In this document: positions 10,560-21,457 of the stretch, piece after piece
Numbering within the stretch: position 1 is the stretch's first letter
Layout of the letters: each line of letters opens with the position of its first letter
Assembly: GCA_012845835.1 (NCBI GenBank)
Contig: JABAKD010000007.1
Location: 14,409,342 to 14,473,341 of the forward strand
From: Undaria pinnatifida
Lineage: Eukaryota > Sar > Phaeophyceae > Laminariales > Alariaceae
Reading direction: 5' to 3'
DNA length: 64,000 bases
Translations under genes and position numbers: made by a program
The notes under the pieces: model-generated
Database searches by the model: none
Told to the model about the DNA's origin: nothing
What the model saw: only the letters and a program-made list of their open reading frames with translations

Positions 10560-10906
10560 GCAACTCTCCGTTCCCCTGCGGTGTTGAAAGTTCCTGCTAA
10601 ACTTTTGTTATATGTCAATTCGGTCAGTTACACGGCGTCACAAAAACCGCATAAATCATTTTGGCCAGTGATGTGCAGGCACTCATGCTGGTCGTTCAAC
10701 CACAAAAAAAAGGAGAAGGTACCCCTCTTACAGTCGCCTGGGTCTTGTAACGGCCTCGTATTACAGAGTCCCGCGCTTACCACAACCTTTACGGTTCGCA
10801 TTTAAGCGTAGAATTTTTTTTTTGTTAAGGCATCGCACTAGTGAGAGACCACGACCTTACTTACATTCCATAGTCTGGTCGTGTGTCTAAATCAAGGTGA
10901 GGGTAA

Positions 10907-11046
10907 GGCACATGCCTTGACCCGGAAATCCGGAGGTCATCATTCGTGCAGAAGCGATACAGAGCAAGGACCCAAGCTGACGAACAACGACGTCAGCAAC
11001 GTAACGCGTTGCGGCGGGCGTGCCGACTACATCGCCTGACACAGTT
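10907..11046 (+). CDS. Exon candidate, basic Arg/Gln-rich
   Basis: An open frame reads CLDPEIRRSSFVQKRYRART and then ADEQRRQQRNALRRACRLHR, a very basic composition of high coding quality. Splice sites are poor: the upstream TAAG acceptor lacks a pyrimidine tract, and the downstream side runs into a C13 tract (11081 onward). It could be a coiled or nucleic-acid-binding segment. Linkage to the neighbouring exons is unproven. Confidence 0.3.
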
Positions 11047-11309
11047 TAGCAAAAAAGAAGGACATAGACACCCCCCCCCCCCCGTCCTAATTTGTGGTTC
11101 TGGCTGCTTGATGTTATCGTAGCTTTAGCCGTTCCATGTTATCGAAAAAGGTTTCATCTGAAGCCCCAAGATTTGTCCTTTGGTATCCGAGTGGTCAGTA
11201 GTCAGGGGATCCACTCCAGCAGCCGACGGTTGAGCCAAATATATTACACTTTATTATACTGATATCACGACACTGTAGCAAGTGTGATCGAAAACAAACA
11301 CGACGCCAC

Positions 11310-11604
11310 CGACTAGGAAAATTACAACTTGTGGCGTCGAGCAGGACCGGCTGACCAGACGGTTTCTGCGGTTATTTTCCTGCTGTTGTGCCCGTATGCG
11401 CCAGCTGAAGATAACGGGCAGTCGTGGCAGCCGTCCCTACTTCACATGCTGGCTCTCATACAGTTGGTGTTCGCGTATGCTCCAACGGCACCCACACGTG
11501 CTACAACCGGGAACAAACCGGATCTACCCAACCGACGCAACATATTACTTTTCAGTGTTCAAGAATGCATTCGGCGCCGATGCTTCATCTTAGGGTGCGA
11601 CAAA
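11310..11604 (+). CDS. Coding-like segment, frame ambiguous
   Basis: All three plus-strand frames stay open for roughly 60-100 codons here. One reads VGVRVCSNGTHTCYNREQTG after a CTCATACAG acceptor; another ends YYFSVFKNAFGADASS before a stop; a third contains a hydrophobic VSAVIFLLLCPYA stretch. I cannot choose between them. Between 11610 and 12460 nothing else is recognisable; two copies of GAGTTTCTCATGTGAGGA about 130 bp apart (11876 and 12006) mark a local duplication. Confidence 0.25.
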
Positions 11605-12461
11605 CTCTGTTGTCGCAACTTGTTGGACGCCTTATTTCTCATGTCCATATGACGCTCAGATGTGTTGAACAAACTGATTTGTACGGAGTCAGAGGCGATA
11701 CTCATAAAACGTAGACCCACAACAACAACTCCTGAACCACCAATATTTAGATCAAGTATTGACCGATGACGATGATGACGTTGAATTTCCGTATTGAAAG
11801 GAGGAGTGCGGTTTATGAGAGAGTCATCCCACGGTAGGGATTTCACTTTCTGCGCCAAAAAGTCCCTGGGCGATTGAGTTTCTCATGTGAGGAACTGCCG
11901 ATCAATGAAGTATTTTCATGAGTATTATATTTTTAGACTAAGGTACAGAAGCTTGGTCGGGTTTTGCGAACGAATGCCTTCGAAGTCATTTTTGCGGTGA
12001 GATGTTGAGTTTCTCATGTGAGGAGCTCAAAGACGTTTGGGTGCAACCCCTACCGTGGGATGACTCTAGAGCTCGAATGAACGGAAGCGCCATTATAGAT
12101 GTATCATTTGATTTTAAACTGTAGTGCTCGAGTAAGAGTTTGGGTAAAGTTCGGTAGGTATTTGACAATATCATACATTCGTAGTTTTACGAGTTTAATC
12201 CACTCTTTTATTTTTATGGCAACAGAGGCAAATTGCAAATGAAACCTCCACGCTATTTACTGTCTATTGCACCAGCCTTTTTTAATGCATTTTGTTACTC
12301 CTAGTCCGAACTGGAATGTAATTTGACTGTTCGCTTCTGTTAGGGGTTCTAGGTTATCAGCGCTTCAAACTAGTCCCCAAGGTACGGGGTGGGTGCAATC
12401 TGGTCCGTTGTCGGTGTGATCGACATGTGTAATTTGAGCGAAAAAACAGAAACTGTCTGTT

Positions 12462-12791
12462 TTAAACCTTTTCGGTGATCCTCCTTGGCAACGTCGTCTT
12501 CACAACGCCACCTCGTGAGCAATTTCTGACTGCCTCTATGACCGCTGTCTTTAGTGGTTGAGAACCTGTGACCGCCCACAAGTACAAGCAGCCCTCCAAG
12601 TAGGTGCGAGCGACGCCTCGTAGAATTATTTCGGAGGAGTCATGTATATGACTACGGGCCCGTTCGAAACAGGCTTGACTGTCCTTTGGTATTGGCTGCC
12701 TGGACACAACGGCGCCATCGAAATGTTGCCGTGGCATAAGGTTCTTCACCAGTTTTGCGCAACCTCTCCAGACTCCATGCGGTGACCACAA
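12462..12791 (-). CDS. Minus-strand ORF of unknown function
   Basis: A 109-residue open frame with balanced composition (for example RQHFDGAVVSRQPIPKDSQ and TYLEGCLYLWAVTG), while the plus strand here is full of stops. It could be an exon of a gene on the opposite strand lying inside a large intron. No family is recognised and no splice partner was identified. Confidence 0.25.
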   Translation of the reverse strand: MWSPHGVWRGCAKLVKNLMPRQHFDGAVVSRQPIPKDSQACFERARSHIHDSSEIILRGVARTYLEGCLYLWAVTGSQPLKTAVIEAVRNCSRGGVVKTTLPRRITEKV

Positions 12792-12900
12792 ATAATCCTT
12801 CAGGTAGGCTAATACCAGCTATACAATTTATCCGGGTTGTGTGGCCGAACGATTCGCAGACTCATCCGTTGCCGATGAAGGTTTTTCGATAGCACGTACA

Positions 12901-13181
12901 GCTCGAGTTCTGTCTCTCGCTACGGTCGCTGTCGACGGCGAAACGCGTCACTGCCGGTTCAATAAGTCGACCGCTTAAGGGAGACGCAGTGCGTCTCAAG
13001 GCACAGAATTTCCACTGTTCGGGGTACGGTTTGCCAGAGTTACAGGTGGACCTCATGGCACTGACCGAGTCAGCCCAAGTAGCCCCGGGTGGCACACGCT
13101 TGCTGTTAACATCTTGGTACCACTGCCAAGCTTCTATAGGAATAGACGTACTGGCTGAAGATGCTGCCGACATCGGTAATG
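12901..13181 (+). CDS. Exon candidate of unknown domain
   Basis: After an ACAG acceptor the frame reads from LEFCLSLRSLSTAKRVTAG through LKAQNFHCSGYGLPELQVDL to IGIDVLAEDAADIGN, followed by a possible donor G|GTAGGG. The same frame stays open to a stop at 13319, so it could also be a terminal exon. The opposite strand is open too (12862-13278), which weakens the call. Confidence 0.35.
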
Positions 13182-13406
13182 GTAGGGTCGTTGGTCTAAA
13201 AACACGCGGCCCAACGAAAGACCCCAGCATCGGTGTAGTCCCGGGCACGCGTCCGTTTGTGCTCAATTCCTCGCGCAATCAGCAACCACGTCAATTCCCG
13301 AATCGACCTGAGTACAAATGAGTGCGTGTGCCTGGCGTCATCACCCGGACGCGTCCAGGGAGGGAGTACGTGTGTGCAAAGCGGGGTATGCAAGTTTGCG
13401 AAGTAG

Positions 13407-13499
13407 ACGTTTCATGGAGAACGTCGAATTTTCAACAGAATCATTACACAACGCCCAGGCCATGTCACCCGCAGCGCGTGTTTGCAAAACCAAATGTGG
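13407..13499 (+). CDS. Exon candidate (FHGERRIFNRIITQ)
   Basis: All plus frames are open around 13330-13500. The phase-0 reading from GAAGTAG to TGG|GTAGCT gives TFHGERRIFNRIITQRPGHV and fits the phase-0 start of the next exon. The acceptor lacks a pyrimidine tract. Alternative frames give YVCAKRGMQVCEVDVSW or FMENVEFSTESLHNAQAM and would need different splices. Confidence 0.33.
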
Positions 13500-13704
13500 G
13501 TAGCTCTATGTGTAGTTTCATCTTTCCTTTTTATGTTGCACGGGGTGCGATGCGGCCAAGGTCATCTTCGTTCATGGTTTCCCCGCACATAGGGGTATTG
13601 CCTCTTCGTTGGCGCACCTGTTGGTGGCAGCCCTGAGAGCACCCCAATACAATCCATAAAATGCCCACTTCAAGAACGTTGAAACGAGATGCTAACGGCA
13701 ACAG

Positions 13705-14109
13705 GAAATTGAAAAAAGACGCAAAAGAATGTCTGTCGATACCCGCGGTTACGATGGGTTTCTGCTTGGTTACATCGGGAGGAATTTGGGATGGGTGGCA
13801 GTTCCCGATCAATGCCGACGTGCCCAATTGGCTGTGCATGTTGAATACACAGGGTTTAGTAACCACAATGATGCACACACCCCTGTACCCCAGGATCGGA
13901 GGCGCTACGAAAGCCTAATGACAGGAGAGAAACCTCTTTCCCATACCGTACGCTGTGCATTACTTGACGTAGGTCATATATGCAGCCGTCGTATGTTTTA
14001 CCAGGCGCAGCTAGGTAGAAATGACGTTGGGACAAGACCTCGCGTGAACCCAGTGTCGGATGTATTTGAAAAAGCCTGCATCACGATCGCCAGACAGAAC
14101 AACCGCCAG
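13705..14109 (+). CDS. Large exon of unknown domain
   Basis: One hundred and thirty-five codons in phase 0 from GGCAACAG to CAG|GTAGGAG. It begins EIEKRRKRMSVDTRGYDGF and contains LLGYIGRNLGWVAVP, RYESLMTGEKPLSHTVRCAL and FEKACITIARQNNRQ. Composition and both splice sites support a true exon. I do not recognise the family. It begins a chain of five compatible exons running to 15430. Confidence 0.6.
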
Positions 14110-14216
14110 GTAGGAGTTTTCACGCGAAACAAGGTCCCATCTTGATTTCTCTCTTAATGCGTAATTAAAAAACGTACATGAGAAGGTAATCCAGATCCGG
14201 GCAAACGCTGGCCCAG

Positions 14217-14450
14217 CGCACTTCCATCACGAGGGGTATCGATTATTCTGTGTGGCGTTCCAATCATGCGGGAGGGGATTTGACAATTGGCGTGTACGCT
14301 AAGCTTAGAGGGTCGCAGGTGGTAAGGTTGAAGAGCGGGCGGCGATCGCGTTGGAACTTGCCTTTTATGAAAAACGTTCCGGTCGTCGCCCCACACGTTA
14401 AGCGTGAAACCGGACTAGTAATTTCCTCCGATCTGCCTCCTGCGCGTTAT
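14217..14450 (+). CDS. Exon of unknown domain (GGDLTIGVYAKLRGS)
   Basis: Seventy-eight codons from GGCCCAG, with phase-0 entry. It reads RGIDYSVWRSNHAGGDLTIG, then VYAKLRGSQVVRLKSGRRSR and VVAPHVKRETGLVISSD, suggesting a beta-rich fold. The donor is TAT|GTGTGAGT; using GTGTGA keeps phase 0, while GTGAGT two bases later would be phase 2. The next exon fits phase 0. Confidence 0.6.
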
Positions 14451-14534
14451 GTGTGAGTACAGTGGAGGCACGGCCGCGACCGAGTGAGACCTTTACCAAT
14501 GATATGTGCTCGCTCAAGTCACCGCTGATTGAAG

Positions 14535-14655
14535 GTGGGGGCAAGGGCCCCAAAATACCCTTATATGACGGGGGGCCTCGAAGGCTACCAAACCCTAGCG
14601 AACACCGTGCAGAGGTCCCGCCGTTGGACTCTAACGCACAACGCTAAGCACTGGC
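14535..14655 (+). CDS. Exon of unknown domain (GYQTLANTVQRSRRW)
   Basis: Reads ARAPKYPYMTGGLEGYQTLA then RSRRWTLTHNAKHW and ends TGGC|GTGAGC in phase 1. The next exon supplies exactly two bases before its first codon, which strongly favours this frame over the overlapping frame that is also open. The acceptor CTGATTGAAG is short on pyrimidines. Confidence 0.55.
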
Positions 14656-15007
14656 GTGAGCCATTCGCTCGCATGTCGGCAACATGCATCATGTTGCCAC
14701 TGATGAGCTGGAAGTGTACGAAGTATTGCTCTAAAAGTTGAAAATAGGGGCTACCTCATCTGAACGCAGAATAAGGAAAATGGGAAAACGACGCACCATC
14801 GTGCACTAACGCAAACAGTTGGACACATAGGCAAAGCTCGTGAAGCTACACGCGGCGTTCCCACCAACAGACACCTAGGGCTCAGCATTCTTCAGAATGA
14901 GCTGTGGGTACAAAGCCGAAAAATAAAAAGGAAGGAGCGGGTCACACGATAACACGCACCGTCTAGGCGATGACATCATTAGCCACAACATAGCGTTGCG
15001 GATTCAG

Positions 15008-15099
15008 AAAATATGGATGATTTCAACATCGCCGGCTGGCAGCCTTCGTCCAACCCAATAGTCACATACTGGCGGCAACTTACCTGTACAACGTCAAAC
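15008..15099 (+). CDS. Exon of unknown domain (NMDDFNIAGWQP)
   Basis: Entered in phase 1 after GGATTCAG and closed by AAC|GTGAGT in phase 0. It reads NMDDFNIAGWQPSSNPIVTY and ends LTCTTSN. Splice sites and phases match both neighbours. Confidence 0.6.
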
Positions 15100-15337
15100 G
15101 TGAGTAAAAAAAGTGGTATATCGTTGTATGGATCAAAAACCATTGGAAACTATCGCCGAATACACTTGAACATAGAGTCTATATATATAAGCATTAAACG
15201 CCGAAACCCCTTGAGTCAAGGCGAGAGATTGAAGACAAGCGACATAAGGAATTTCCGGTGCGGGCACGCTTAAAATGACTTCGAACTTGACACGAAGTAT
15301 ACGCTTCCTCACATCGGCACTCCACGGCCGAAGCGAG

Positions 15338-15430
15338 CTGAAAGTGGCAGGGAAACATTACATCCTTGGGCCGTTACACCAGCAATATGATAGTTATCTC
15401 AACCTCTTACACGTGCCACCTACCCGAAGG
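15338..15430 (+). CDS. Exon of unknown domain (KHYILGPLHQQYDSY)
   Basis: Thirty-one codons in phase 0 to AGG|GTAGGC: LKVAGKHYILGPLHQQYDSY and a closing LLHVPPTRR. The frame is also open upstream to about 15275, so the acceptor is uncertain. No further exon of this chain was found before the repeat-rich region beginning near 15760; the 3' end of the gene is therefore undefined. Confidence 0.5.
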
Positions 15431-15764
15431 GTAGGCGAGGACCTCTGTTGCGTACTAGGTGTGCCGTTTATTACAGTGGCAATGTGACAATGACCTCAAA
15501 GCGATTAATCATCGATCACCTTTATCAAGAGGAGGGTTAAACAATATGCGTTTCTCACCATGCCAGGTGCATTTCGCAGAGCGCTCCATACATTAGAGAT
15601 ACATTAGATACATTCGAGTTGATCCGTTTGTGAGGATTTGCTTTTGTTGATAACACCAAAAAAACTGTCATTTCTACCCTCCGACAATAGCAACATCCCG
15701 CATGTGTTGGAGAGAAGTACGCGCAGTTCATTATTCATTAACAACACGCCGCCGCTGCTGTAAG

Positions 15765-15912
15765 GTCGAAGATTTCGTCTAAACCTATTATTTCAAGCTG
15801 TGTGTGATACGCCGATCGCGCGCATTACAGGGTGTGTGTCCTCGTTAACGGTACAGGTCGGTGACTCCCTTTGGAAGTACGCGTAGCTTGTAGCAGGGTC
15901 AACAGAGTAGTA
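15765..15912 (+). repeat. 750-bp dispersed repeat, partial copy
   Basis: Carries the head of the family (TCGAAGATTTCGTC, then AAGCTGTGTGTGATAC, CGATCGCGCG and GTGTGTCCTCGTTAA) and stops near CAGGGTCAACAGAG. See the full copies at 34400-35190, 47672-48440 and 49812-50605. The adjoining 15913-16190 is unassigned. Confidence 0.75.
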
Positions 15913-16507
15913 ATAAGCAATATGTGCGCGGAAACTATTAAACCCGTTTTGAGGAGCACACGATCGGACTGCTGTGGAAAGAATGCATGAGTTTTTGAAT
16001 GTCATGCATATCCCACGGTCAGGGTCTCCAATGGTTGTCCATGGTTCAGATGACACCATCCACAAATAGACGGCCCTAAATTATTCCCTACCAGGGTATA
16101 TTTAAGGGACAAATATGTAGCACACCGCAAGTACCTGCCATAGTAGTATTCGTATTATGTTGTACGATAATCATAACAATCAACTTGTTGTATAGTCTTG
16201 ACTAACTATATCAGTGTAAAAACAACATCACGTAGTGAGAATTTTTTCCTCCCATCCATATCAAAATTTATCTTTGAAACATTTTGCATCTGTATGTCAG
16301 ACGCAGTGAGAATACGTTGCTATCATCCACCTCCGTTCCCCGCCGCCAACACCACCACCACCACCAACCACGCTCCTTCAACGCCGTCGTAATTCCCCCC
16401 CCCTGACACACGCGCACAATAGAAACACTTCTGCCCCTCCATCTCCCCCGCCGCCCCACCTGAAATCAAGTCTGCCAGAGAAATATTAGTCTATAGAAAT
16501 TGAAATC

Positions 16508-16790
16508 CACTCCAGCTGTGAGATCGAATGTTTTGTCGAAACTCATCTTTGCAAGCTGTGTGTGATACCCCGATCGCGCGAAATATGCACTACCAGAGAC
16601 CCATTTCCTTTCCAGCCATCCATGAAGTATATCCAATTCATATACTAATACTTCTCCTCCCGCGCCGTGCTTCCCCGCTCCCCGCACCATCGCCGAATCC
16701 TAGCACCGCACGTATGTATGACATGGTATGGTATGTTCCCGCCAGGTAGTCTATACATTTATTTATGCGACCTGAAGCGGTTTGAATTCC
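16508..16790 (+). repeat. 750-bp dispersed repeat, rearranged copy
   Basis: Starts with the family end CACTCCAGCTGTGAGATCGA and the Tyr/Ser-free core TTTTGTCGAAACTCATC, then jumps to the pyrimidine-rich central part in the other orientation (TCCTAGCACCGCACG). This points to an inverted rearrangement between copies. Confidence 0.65.
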
Positions 16791-16929
16791 CCCCTCCTCC
16801 CTTCCCCCCCTGACCCCCTCGTCTTCACCCACGCCTCACCCCCCTTCACAGAAGTAGAAGGAAGTACAGAAGAAAGAGAACGGCCAGCAGTGAGAAATAC
16901 ATGGAAAACCGAGAAGAACTTATAGATAT

Positions 16930-17810
16930 ACGGGTGGTTCAGGGAAGCTAGTAGAATGAAAACGTATCTGCATGGCCCAAAGGACTGCGCGAAAAAGCTA
17001 CAACTGCGGTTTCGTGCAGGAGACCTGGAGTTTCCAGAAGGAAGAATAAGAGCGATGGCACGGGGGAGAAATAAGAAAGAAAGCAATTGTACGGTACGAT
17101 GTGCGTGTTGTTCTTATCGCTTTGTTTTGCTGTGGCTCGGTGTCACTCGTGCCCGTGATCCCCTTGTTTCTTGCGGTCACGGGCTTTCGTGCTGTTTAAA
17201 ATTATCGATGTTATTACGAAATGGTATGATAATCTACGCTGCACCAATTAAATCGCCCAATGTGTTTTCTCAGTGAGGTACATAGTCTAGTCCCTTCTGC
17301 GATATTGATAGCTCAGATGCGGTGGTAGAAATTGGGGGAATTAATGTTCAATACTACTACAATACCGTAGCCTTGATCCAGAAAAAAGAAATAGGTATAC
17401 CAGAAATCGGGACAAGGACGTGCCTACGAATATGTGCTCGTGTGGCACAACCTTGGAGAGTAGGACTCACATAGGAAGAGGACGTGAAATACACAAGGAG
17501 GATCTGCATGCGTTATGGGAGGAGATGTCTAAATTTGACGTATGTCAGATGGAAGAGTTTGGTAGACTAGACAGTGGCGAGAAAACTATCGCTGTCCTAC
17601 GAGATAGATGGCGACCACAGACGGCAAAACAGGACAGGCAAACGATAAGATAGACAGTTTCTGAAATAAATTGAAAAGCGTCATGATCGCCCACATGTTG
17701 GAGGTGCATCTATATCATTAGGAGTAGGAAACAAAGCTCCGTGTCGAAAGAGATTCATGGTCAATGGTTAAATAACAAAGGTGCAAGCAACAAAAAGAAC
17801 GCCCCCCACC
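16930..17810 (+). pseudogene. Non-LTR retrotransposon (LINE) ORF2 C-terminal fragment
   Basis: Three pieces in order match the tail of a LINE reverse transcriptase protein. At 16956-17084 the frame reads KKLQLRFRAGDLEFPEG. At 17420-17653 it reads MCSCGTTLESRTHI with later H and C/E positions, the zf-RVT type zinc finger, here degraded because the second Cys pair reads GRGRE instead of GECE. At about 17680-17790 it reads RPHVGGASISLGVGNKAP. The first two pieces are separated by about 300 bp of non-LINE sequence. Stops and frame changes show it is dead. Upstream RT is absent. Confidence 0.6.
17085..17390. mobile_element. Insertion splitting the LINE fragment
   Basis: Sequence between the two LINE parts that shows no LINE similarity. 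Its right side carries TACCGTAGCCTTGATCC, similar to the right terminus of the family B element at 18426-18694. A matching left terminus was not found, so this may be a truncated member or an unrelated insertion. Confidence 0.35.
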
Positions 17811-18039
17811 CCCCCTCTTCGACAATCCTCCCCCCCCTCACTCGTCGTACGGTTACAGGGTATAATTTATAAACTGATGCAATCCTTCCACCAGCGTCAG
17901 ATTTGTCCTCTTGAGGAGTTTGTATTTTCAGCGCGAAGAATATGTTCCCCCTACCACCCCCGGCTCCCACGCCTTTAAACCCTCCTTCTTCTCCTCACCG
18001 GATATACGACTTACAAAATGCACTAGAAAAACCGATGCA

Positions 18040-18276
18040 TTTCTCTCCACAGCTGTCAGAGTTTGTCCCCCTCAAAAACGGGTTCTATAGTTTCCGCGCA
18101 CAGACTGCCTAACATCACCCTGTTGACCCTGATAGCTACACTGTAGCTGTAAGGGGAGTCGCCGACCTATATCCTTAATGAGGACACACAACTCGTAATG
18201 CGCGCGATCGGAGTATCACACACAGCTCGCAAATATGAGTTTCGACGAAATTTTCCATTTCACAGCTGGAGTGTGT
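18040..18276 (-). repeat. 750-bp dispersed repeat, partial copy
   Basis: Runs from CCACAGCTGTCAGAGTTTGT through ACGGGTTCTATAGTTTCCGC to TCACAGCTGGAGTGTGTTAT. Pyrimidine-rich sequence at 17795-17990 may be more of the same copy. Confidence 0.75.
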
Positions 18277-18425
18277 TATATTTTTGGAATATCTTTAACG
18301 TTTTGCAACCGGTGAGGGGAAGGCGGGGTTGAACGGGAGTGGGGGTAGGGAAAATTCTGTGCAAGGAAAATTTTGAACCCGTTTTCGAGGGGGAAAGGAC
18401 TCTTACGGCTGTGGAAGAGATATGA

Positions 18426-18694
18426 GACCCAGGCTACGGTAGGGGGGACCCTTTTTGGGCCTTGAATTTCAGTGGCTAGGGGTCACTCGCGCGAGTAACC
18501 CCTTTCTATTTTGCGATCTTAGGTTTTCTTTACGTTTTATATTGACGAAATCAACCCGCCATTCAAACGTAACCTAAGCTGCTCCAAAACAACTGCCTAA
18601 ACCATTTTCATCCGTGAGGTACAGAGTCACTCGTGCGAGTGGCTCAAACAAACCAGTGAAAACGGAGGTACCCCCCCTACCGTAGCCTTGGTCA
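18426..18694. mobile_element. MITE-like inverted-repeat element, family B
   Basis: The left end GACCCAGGCTACGGTAGGGG and the right end CCCCTACCGTAGCCTTGGTC form terminal inverted repeats of about 20 bp. Inside are two smaller palindromes around GGTCACTCGCGCGAGTAACC and GAGTCACTCGTGCGAGTGGC. No coding capacity. Related single termini occur at 17362 and 60123. Target duplication was not resolved. Confidence 0.6.
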
Positions 18695-19095
18695 TGAATC
18701 ATCAGCATCTAAGGCATATCCTGAAATTCGTACAACCGGTGAAGGTGGGCGAGGGCGGAGGGGCGAAACGAATGAGGAAGGGGATGGTCCAACAGCGTTA
18801 GGTGGCATCAATATATTGGAGATTACTACACGCGTGGTCCTTTGTATATGCGACGGTAGAGGAGGCGGGCTAAGAGGGGGCGGGCGGGAACCGAATTTGA
18901 TACGAAAATCCATACAATATACATATTCGAGCTAACGCATGGACGGCTCGAAAGATGAAGACGTGATATCACCTGTCGCGCAGTGTTTATTTCTCTGGCA
19001 GATGTAGATTGGGCGGCGAGGATGGGCGAGTGCGATTTGTGTTCGTGTGTGGGCGTGACGTTTTGCTGGGTGGCGATGGCAGGGTGTGTGGTGAG

Positions 19096-19222
19096 GGTTA
19101 TGGTTATGGTTGTGGTCAGGATTATAACTATTGCTATGGTTTGGGATAGGGTTATGGTTATGGTTATGGTTATGGTTATGGTTATGGTTATGGTTATCGT
19201 TACGGTTGCGGATGCGGTTATG
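19096..19222. repeat. Hexanucleotide array GGTTAT
   Basis: At least eight perfect GGTTAT units at about 19150-19198 inside a longer imperfect block. The minus-strand His/Asn-rich frame across it is a repeat artefact. Confidence 0.9.
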
Positions 19223-19811
19223 TGTTAGTGGTGGTCGTGGTGGGGAGGCAAGCAAAATGTGCTACCAGCGTGTTGAATCAGTTGCCTATTTCATTATAGA
19301 ACCGAAGTTGATCGGAGGAAATTTGGATTCAGGTTATTTAGTAAATGTTTCTAGTATATATGTGGTGTCCCAACAGACCACTGTTGAACAAGGCGTGGAT
19401 CCATGACGCCAATAAATTGTAGATTCGACTGAAGTTTGACGGATGATGATGTCCAGACGGCTGCTGTCATTTTCGTGTGATCTAGCCGGTACCGGTTGAA
19501 CATACAACTATAAAAAACCCTCACCGTCTTACTCACCTACGCAGCGGATATATTTTTTCAACATTACCCCGCCATAGCGGTTAACGGTTTAACCAACATC
19601 AATGTCCTGTGCACCGTACATGACTCGTCACTTCCACTAGTTACAGCCGTGAACGATGTAAAATCTTACATATCGCGAACAAACATGCATTTTGTTCGCG
19701 TACCAACACGCCACACTCATTGCTCTACTCGCACTGGAGTTCACTCTTTGTTCCACCCCTGAAATGTTCATGTATTGCTAGAAAAAAAACAAAACATCTG
19801 CGACATCAAAG

Positions 19812-19935
19812 GATTCGTCGAAAATCATCTTTGCAAGTTGTGTACAATACTCCGGTCCCTCGTATTGCAAGGTGTGTCCTCATCAAGGATAAACGGCGAT
19901 ATGTGGTGAGACGGCGGCGGCGACGGGTGGGGGTG
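19812..19935 (+). repeat. 750-bp dispersed repeat, partial copy
   Basis: Contains GTCGAAAATCATCTTTGCAA, TCCGGTCCCTCGTATT and GTGTCCTCATCAAGGATA, the head of the family. The intervals 19240-19810 and 19940-20240 hold nothing else recognisable. Confidence 0.65.
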
Positions 19936-20244
19936 GAGATAGCACACGGAGGTGAATACGAGATTAATAATATTCCTGCGTGCTAAAAGCAGATGCCCAA
20001 TATTTCAAAGACAAACTTGGAGGTGGATGGGAGCAAAGTTTAATTTCTGTGATGTTGTGTTTCACGTTAATGCTACAATATGTGGGGGGCAGGGGACGTA
20101 GATTCCGTCAATCTTCGATTACACATGCTAACCAAGACGGCACGTTAACCAACGCCCGATCGTCCGATTTACGGGATCCGTTATGATTGATATTCCTTCA
20201 TATTATGGTTGACGGTCGGGTATGTCGAACCGCACCGAGCCAGG

Positions 20245-20379
20245 GAGTGGTTGGCCGTCGAAGAGAGGGACCCAAACTACAAACTGTCCCTGTTCTATCT
20301 GCTGTCCCACTCAGCGAGGGAGGTTATGCGAAGATTGCCACATACATGTCGAAAGAACAAGCGAGCCTCGGTCTTTGGT
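20245..20379 (+). CDS. Exon candidate of unknown domain
   Basis: The frame reads WLAVEERDPNYKLSLFYLLS then HSAREVMRRLPHTCRKNKRA and meets a possible donor TTTG|GTAACC. Composition is protein-like, but an overlapping frame is also open and continues to NLESNMRLRRKLVHKQQL before a stop at about 20490. A frameshifted transposon ORF is an alternative. No family recognised. Confidence 0.3.
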
Positions 20380-21457
20380 AACCCATGTTCAGGACCGAAA
20401 CCAGGTGGACACTATCGATGAAGGCGTCATTCATAATTTGGAGTCAAATATGAGACTGCGACGGAAACTTGTGCACAAGCAGCAACTATAGCAGCCATGA
20501 CAACGCGGCTGGTCGATGCGAGACAGAGAAACCTGTGCACCGCGACAACTCGCTCAGTCGCGGAGGTGGCAAAATAAGCCAGAAACGCACGACGTCAAAA
20601 TCGTCAACAAGCTACTCTGCCCTGACTCGCCGTGGGTTCTGCAAAACGTGCGACTACGCTTGATGCCATGACCCTCCGTCGCACTCCCGGGATGATTGTC
20701 TTTACACGAGGCGTCGAGCGTAAAAAAAGGGGTGCTGAGGGTACTACGCACATGTGGTTTGGATGCATGCTACTCTTCGGGTGGACCGATCATTATTTTT
20801 CTCTGACGCTCATCTCTTGAGGAATTATATTCCAGAAATAGCACACAGTAAATCTCTACACTATTAATAGTATACAGTATCACCCAAAAAGCACTATTGA
20901 GCGAGCTAAAAGCGCAACCCAGCTGGGGTGAGGCATACATACCCATTGCCTAAACAGTTGCCTAAGTGAAAACAAAATGCATCCAAAGTTACAAGCGGCA
21001 AATACAAAAGACAGTCGGACGAGCTAACAATAGGTTATAGAGTCCCGCCTTCCACAAAGATAAAATTGAATAAACGTGCTCCCCTTATCGTGGCACGTTT
21101 GGTTGCTAACCCCCATTGAGGGCGGGAGCCCGATCGCGACCCCTCTCCAGGCAGCGGGTATCAATTGAAGGGTACTCTGTCGACAATGTTGATTGATTGG
21201 CAGAAAAAGTCGACAAATCCGCGTCATTTGCTATAGTCTACAGGAAAACCAAATTCAAAGAGGTAAGAGGGAAAAACGGCGTCGTATGACGACAACGGAA
21301 CATCTTATAGCCCTATCCCTAAATGCTTTATGAGGGGCAAATGATGGTTCCCATGACGCTCTGCAGACCACAACAGCAATACCATTACTAGGAAATGAGT
21401 GTGTTGGTCAGGAAAATATCAAGCAACGATATGCACGGTTTCTTCTGCACTAGGAAA

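Noticed and set aside
12862..13278. Minus-strand ORF of 138 residues
   Set aside because: It overlaps a plus-strand frame I judged slightly more protein-like and has no splice partner; the choice is not firm.
18932..19255. His/Asn-rich minus-strand ORF of 107 residues
   Set aside because: Frame across the GGTTAT array; no independent coding evidence.
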